A stretch of 8,452 nt of DNA. Source: Brachybacterium sp. Its GTDB lineage: Bacteria > Actinomycetota > Actinomycetes > Actinomycetales > Dermabacteraceae. The stretch covers positions 1 through 8,452 of the forward strand of contig DAHVRS010000128.1 in assembly GCA_027322375.1 (NCBI GenBank), given 5' to 3'. The position numbers were made by a program, and so were the translations under genes. Under the pieces are notes generated by a model. It saw only the letters and a list, made by a program, of their open reading frames with translations, made no database searches and was not told the DNA's origin. This document shows positions 5,967-8,452 of the stretch, in pieces; within the stretch, counting starts at the first letter, position 1, and each line of letters starts with the position of its first letter.

Positions 5967-5980
5967 CGACGAGGACGTCG
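5967..5980 (+). other. Small stem-loop at the predicted 5' end of arcA mRNA
   Basis: CGACG-agga-CGTCG is a perfect 5-bp stem with a 4-base loop, starting at the predicted first transcribed base. It ends before the ribosome-binding site GAGGAGGG (5987-5994). It might stabilise the mRNA end, or it may be chance in GC-rich DNA. Confidence 0.3.
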
Positions 5981-6000
5981 ACCCCCGAGGAGGGCGCAGC

Positions 6001-7272
6001 ATGAGCACGACCGGCACCAGGCGCGGGATGGGCGGCACGCCCGTCGAGAGCGCACGCACCGCGGTGGGGGTGCACGACGAGATCTCCCCGCTGCGCAGCG
6101 TGATCGTCCACCGTCCCGGACCCGAGCTCGAGCGCCTCACCCCGGACACCCGCAACCAGCTCCTCTTCGACGAGGTGCTCTGGCGGGACCGGGCCGAGGC
6201 CCAGCACGACGCCTTCTCCGCCCTGTTGCGCCGGGAGGGCGTCGAGGTGCTGCAGCTGCGGGACCTGCTCGTGGACCTCGTGCGCGATCGGGGGCTGCGT
6301 GCGCAGCTGCTGCGGCGGGCGATGGATCCGGCGGTGCTCGGCGACATCGCCGTGCAGGACCTGCAGGGCGGGCTCGCGGCGCTGGATGCTCCCGCGCTCG
6401 TGGACGTGCTCATCGGCGGCATCACCGTGGGTGAGCTGCGGGGCCTCGGCGTGGATCCGCGCTCGATCGCGCTGCAGCGGGTGGGGGAGGAGCACTTGGT
6501 GCTCGACCCGCTGCCCAACCACCTGTTCACCCGCGACCCCTCCGCCTGGATCGGGGACACCGTCTCCGTCAGCGCGATGGCGCATCCCGCGCGGCGTCGC
6601 GAGAGCCTGCACCTGGAGATGATCTACCGCCACCACCCGCGCTTCGCCGGCACGGGCGGGCCGCGGCGGATCCTCGGCCGGGACGGTGCGGGCGCCGCGA
6701 CCGTCGAGGGCGGCGACGTCATGATGCTCTCCCCGCGCGTGGTCGCGGTCGGCCTGTCGGAGCGGACCAGCGCCGTGGGCGTCGAGCGCCTCGCCGCGGA
6801 CCTCCTGGCCGACGGGGTGGTCGAGCGGGTCATCGCGATCGCCCTGCCGCACCGCCGCTCGATGATGCACCTGGACACCGTCACCACCGTCGTGGATGAG
6901 GAGTCGATGCTGCGCTACGGACCGCTCGAGGCGCTGGAGACCTTCGAGATCGAGCGCGCAGGGGACCGGCTCCTCTCCCGCGCCCGCCCCGCCGACGAGA
7001 TGGACGAGGTCCTCGCCCGCGGGCTCGGGGTCCAGAAGCTGCGGGTCCTCACCCCGCCGCTGGACCCCTATGCGGCCGCGCGCGAGCAGTGGGACGACGG
7101 CTGCAACGTGCTCGCCCTCGCCCCGGGACGGGTCGTGACCTATGAGCGGGCGGCGGCGACGAACGACTACCTGCGCTCGCTGGGGATCGAGGTGCTCGAG
7201 TTCGACGGCGACGAGCTGGGTCGAGGCCGCGGCGGGCCGCGCTGCATGAGCTGCCCCGTCGCCCGCGGCTGA
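6001..7272 (+). CDS. arcA: Arginine deiminase
   Basis: This cytoplasmic enzyme hydrolyses arginine to citrulline and ammonia, the first step of the arginine deiminase pathway, which can yield ATP and counter acid stress. The 423-residue protein fits the family length (about 400-420). Active-site motifs are complete: FTRDP (176-180, Asp179), EGGD (236-239), HLDT (290-293) and the nucleophile Cys415 in GGPRCMSCP near the C-terminus. PLPNHLFTRDP, GLSERTS and DGCNVLALAPG are also typical. The ATG start has GAGGAGGG 6 bases upstream. No ornithine carbamoyltransferase (arcB), carbamate kinase (arcC) or arginine/ornithine antiporter (arcD) gene lies next to it; the neighbours are a divergent reductase and a convergent acetyltransferase. 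Either the rest of the pathway is elsewhere or the enzyme mainly supplies ammonia and citrulline. Agmatine deiminase is excluded by the motifs. Confidence 0.95.
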   Translation: MSTTGTRRGMGGTPVESARTAVGVHDEISPLRSVIVHRPGPELERLTPDTRNQLLFDEVLWRDRAEAQHDAFSALLRREGVEVLQLRDLLVDLVRDRGLRAQLLRRAMDPAVLGDIAVQDLQGGLAALDAPALVDVLIGGITVGELRGLGVDPRSIALQRVGEEHLVLDPLPNHLFTRDPSAWIGDTVSVSAMAHPARRRESLHLEMIYRHHPRFAGTGGPRRILGRDGAGAATVEGGDVMMLSPRVVAVGLSERTSAVGVERLAADLLADGVVERVIAIALPHRRSMMHLDTVTTVVDEESMLRYGPLEALETFEIERAGDRLLSRARPADEMDEVLARGLGVQKLRVLTPPLDPYAAAREQWDDGCNVLALAPGRVVTYERAAATNDYLRSLGIEVLEFDGDELGRGRGGPRCMSCPVARG

Positions 7273-7287
7273 CACGGGCGGGTGAGC

Positions 7288-7860
7288 TCAGCGGCGCGTC
7301 GGCGGGGGCGGGTCCTCGGCGGTCTGCAGCGGCTGCTCGAAGGCGGGCAGTGGCTCCCGCAGCGCGCGCTCCATCAGCAGCTGCTGGGCACCGAACTCCT
7401 CGAGGCCCTTGCGCACGGTGAAGCCGAGCTTGCGCAGCAGGGCGACGGAGCGCTTGTTGCGGGTCTGGCTGATCGCGATGACGTGCTCGTCCTCGAGCTC
7501 CTGCTGCGCCCAGTCCAGAAGCGCGATGCAGGACTCGGCCGCGAAACCGCGCCCGGTCCACTCCGGCAGCAGGGCGTAGGAGAGCTCGAGCTCGCCACGG
7601 TCGTAGTCCAGGGTGATCGAGCCGATCATCGTGTCGTCCTCGGCCAGCGCAAGCACCCAGCGTCCCCAGGTCAGGCCCAGCGGGGACAGCTCGAGCGCTT
7701 GCCGGGACGCGTAGTCCACCGCACCGCCGAGGTACTCCCGCGTGACCGGATCGGTCATCAGCCGGATCAGCGCCGCCCGATCACCGTCGCCGGGCTCTCG
7801 GATCACGAGCCGGGGGCTGCGGATCCTCACGGGCCACTGCGTGGTGCCTTCCTTCGTCAC
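7288..7860 (-). CDS. GNAT-family N-acetyltransferase (RimJ/RimL-like)
   Basis: This small enzyme transfers acetyl from acetyl-CoA to an amine of an unknown substrate, perhaps a protein N-terminus, a small molecule or an antibiotic. The 190-residue protein begins with the RimL-like pattern RSPRLVIREP (14-23). The strand before the acetyl-CoA loop is ELSYALLPEWTGRGFAAES (92-110), with the pyrophosphate-binding GRGFA at 103-107. TRNKRSVALLRKLGF (133-147) is the conserved final motif, in which Asn135 and Ser138 match the NxxS pattern. The C-terminal 25 residues are Pro-rich and probably disordered. GTG 7860 is preferred because a TANNNT box lies exactly 6 bases upstream, as for trpS; no proper ribosome-binding site is seen. 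A later GTG at 7830 would still keep the domain. The gene converges with arcA (15 bp gap) and is divergent from gcvT. Confidence 0.9.
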   Translation of the reverse strand: MTKEGTTQWPVRIRSPRLVIREPGDGDRAALIRLMTDPVTREYLGGAVDYASRQALELSPLGLTWGRWVLALAEDDTMIGSITLDYDRGELELSYALLPEWTGRGFAAESCIALLDWAQQELEDEHVIAISQTRNKRSVALLRKLGFTVRKGLEEFGAQQLLMERALREPLPAFEQPLQTAEDPPPPTRR

Positions 7861-7866
7861 GCCCCC

Positions 7867-7872
7867 ACCGTA
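7867..7872 (-). promoter_or_regulatory. Candidate -10 box for leaderless GNAT mRNA
   Basis: On the minus strand TACGGT is followed by GGGGGC and then the GTG start at 7860. The 6-base spacing would place the transcription start at or beside the start codon, as predicted for trpS. No clear -35 box is seen (GGAACA at 7888-7893 is weak and only 15 bases away). Confidence 0.5.
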
Positions 7873-8022
7873 CTCGGTCCGCGCCCCTGTTCCCGGGGCC
7901 TCGGGCCCGGATCCCGCGCCGTCCAACCCCTTGGCAGACCCGATCCGGTCCCGTTCTCGCCAGGTGTGCGCCCGGTTCCCGCGCGTTGCCGCAAGGGTGC
8001 CGTGGACCACGTCGCGGGACGG

Positions 8023-8028
8023 TATGGT
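8023..8028 (+). promoter_or_regulatory. Candidate -10 box of gcvT
   Basis: TATGGT fits TANNNT. It would start transcription near 8035, about 88 bases before the gcvT ATG. TGGACC at 8003-8008 is the nearest -35-like hexamer but at 14 bases is too close, so the -35 is uncertain. The remaining divergent gap (7873-8022) shows no clear further element apart from a small GCCCC/GGGGC stem near 7884-7899. Confidence 0.4.
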
Positions 8029-8032
8029 GACC

Positions 8033-8097
8033 CTGCGGCACGGCGCGGTGACGCAGAGGCTCATGCGCGCACGCGTGCCGGCGAGACGTGCCGACGA
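8033..8097 (+). other. Structured leader of gcvT, not a recognised riboswitch
   Basis: The predicted leader opens with a stem: CTGCG (8033-8037), a G/A mismatch, CAC (8039-8041), a 6-base loop, GTG (8048-8050) and CGCAG (8052-8056). It is followed by the 10-bp palindrome GCACGCGTGC (8069-8078) and a tandem near-repeat, CGTGCCGGCGA (8074-8084) and CGTGCCGACGA (8087-8097), with a period of 13. I do not see the conserved cores of a glycine riboswitch, which often precedes gcvT. It could be a protein-binding site or chance structure in GC-rich DNA. Confidence 0.35.
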
Positions 8098-8122
8098 ACC
8101 AGTCGAACCACCAAGGAGCACC

Positions 8123-8452
8123 ATGGTCGAGCAGGACCTGCGCAGCACCACCCTCGAGGCGGTCCACGAGTCGCTCGGGGCGACCTTCACCGACTTCGCG
8201 GGCTGGAAGATGCCCGTTCGCTACGACTCCGATCTCGTCGAGCACCGTGCGGTGCGCGAGAGCGCGGGGCTGTTCGACCTCTCCCACATGGGCGAGATCC
8301 ACCTGCGCGGCCCCGAGGCCGGCGCGGCCCTGGACTTCGCGCTCGCCGGGAAGCTCTCCACCGTAGCGGTGGGACGCGCGAAGTACTCCCTCCTGCTCAG
8401 CGAGGAGGGCGGCGTGATCGACGACATCATCGCGTACCGCCTGTCCGAGGAG
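8123..8452 (+). CDS. gcvT: Aminomethyltransferase (glycine cleavage system T protein), 5' part
   Basis: The T protein takes the aminomethyl group from the lipoyl arm of the H protein and passes it to tetrahydrofolate, releasing ammonia and forming methylene-THF. The first 110 codons are in the window and the frame is open at the right edge (the full protein is usually about 360-370 residues). The visible part is very typical: TDFAGWKMPVRYDSDLVEH, then VRESAGLFDLSHMGEIHLRG and YSLLLSEEGGVIDDIIAYRL, which belong to the folate-binding N-terminal domain. The ATG start has AAGGAG (8113-8118) 4 bases upstream. The other glycine-cleavage genes (gcvH, gcvP) may follow beyond the edge. It begins a rightward unit divergent from the GNAT gene. 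Related folate-dependent proteins such as YgfZ lack this strong DLSHMGE-type match. Confidence 0.95.
   Translation, partial: MVEQDLRSTTLEAVHESLGATFTDFAGWKMPVRYDSDLVEHRAVRESAGLFDLSHMGEIHLRGPEAGAALDFALAGKLSTVAVGRAKYSLLLSEEGGVIDDIIAYRLSEE

Noticed and set aside
5866..7275. A 469-codon minus-strand open frame opposite arcA, and the long overlapping frame at 5118-6560.
   Set aside because: They mirror the arcA and aldo/keto reductase genes, whose catalytic motifs are complete. Their compositions are typical shadow frames.
7264..7299. Terminator hairpin between arcA and the GNAT gene.
   Set aside because: CGCGGCTGA and TCAGCGGCG pair with one mismatch, but they lie across the two stop codons with a long loop. 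Weak and probably chance.
7873..8122. Glycine riboswitch before gcvT.
   Set aside because: Expected from gene context, but I could not find the conserved core segments or the two-aptamer layout in the gap. A covariance-model search would decide.

Overview
The window is a dense, GC-rich stretch (roughly 70% by eye) with short intergenic gaps, many GTG starts, strong G/C preference at third codon positions and TANNNT-type -10 elements. This points to an actinobacterium; a Micrococcales member such as a Brachybacterium-like organism is my guess, without decisive evidence. It is mainly core metabolism plus regulation. I see no mobile element, CRISPR array, tRNA or rRNA.

Left end (1-1335): the start of a secreted lipoprotein, probably an ABC-transporter solute-binding protein, is read leftwards off the window. 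It is divergent from a LacI-family repressor gene. The gap holds a TGCAAG/CTTGCA repeat cluster over a candidate promoter, and a related repeat lies inside the repressor gene. This looks like a locally controlled sugar-uptake locus.

Centre (1332-4173): trpS (tryptophanyl-tRNA synthetase) overlaps the repressor stop by 4 bp and is followed by a long perfect hairpin. Then comes a cysteine-synthesis pair, cysK and cysE. CysE makes O-acetylserine and CysK converts it to cysteine with sulfide. The isoleucine-ended CysE tail suggests the two enzymes form the classical complex.

Right-centre, leftward (4255-5878): an aldo/keto reductase gene is followed 7 bp later by a sirtuin-type NAD-dependent deacylase gene, probably one transcript. 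Divergent from it is arcA (arginine deiminase, 6001-7272), with no other arginine-deiminase pathway gene in view.

Right end: a GNAT acetyltransferase gene is read leftwards and converges on arcA. Divergent from it is gcvT (glycine-cleavage T protein), cut by the window edge after 110 codons.

The most interesting signals are regulatory: the repeated repressor-site candidates around and inside lacI, two apparently leaderless genes (trpS and the GNAT) with the same -10/N6/GTG layout, and inverted repeats at predicted mRNA 5' ends. At the protein level, the TrpRS has an unusual tryptophan pocket that may predict indolmycin tolerance. I found no convincing evidence of a wholly new multi-gene system.
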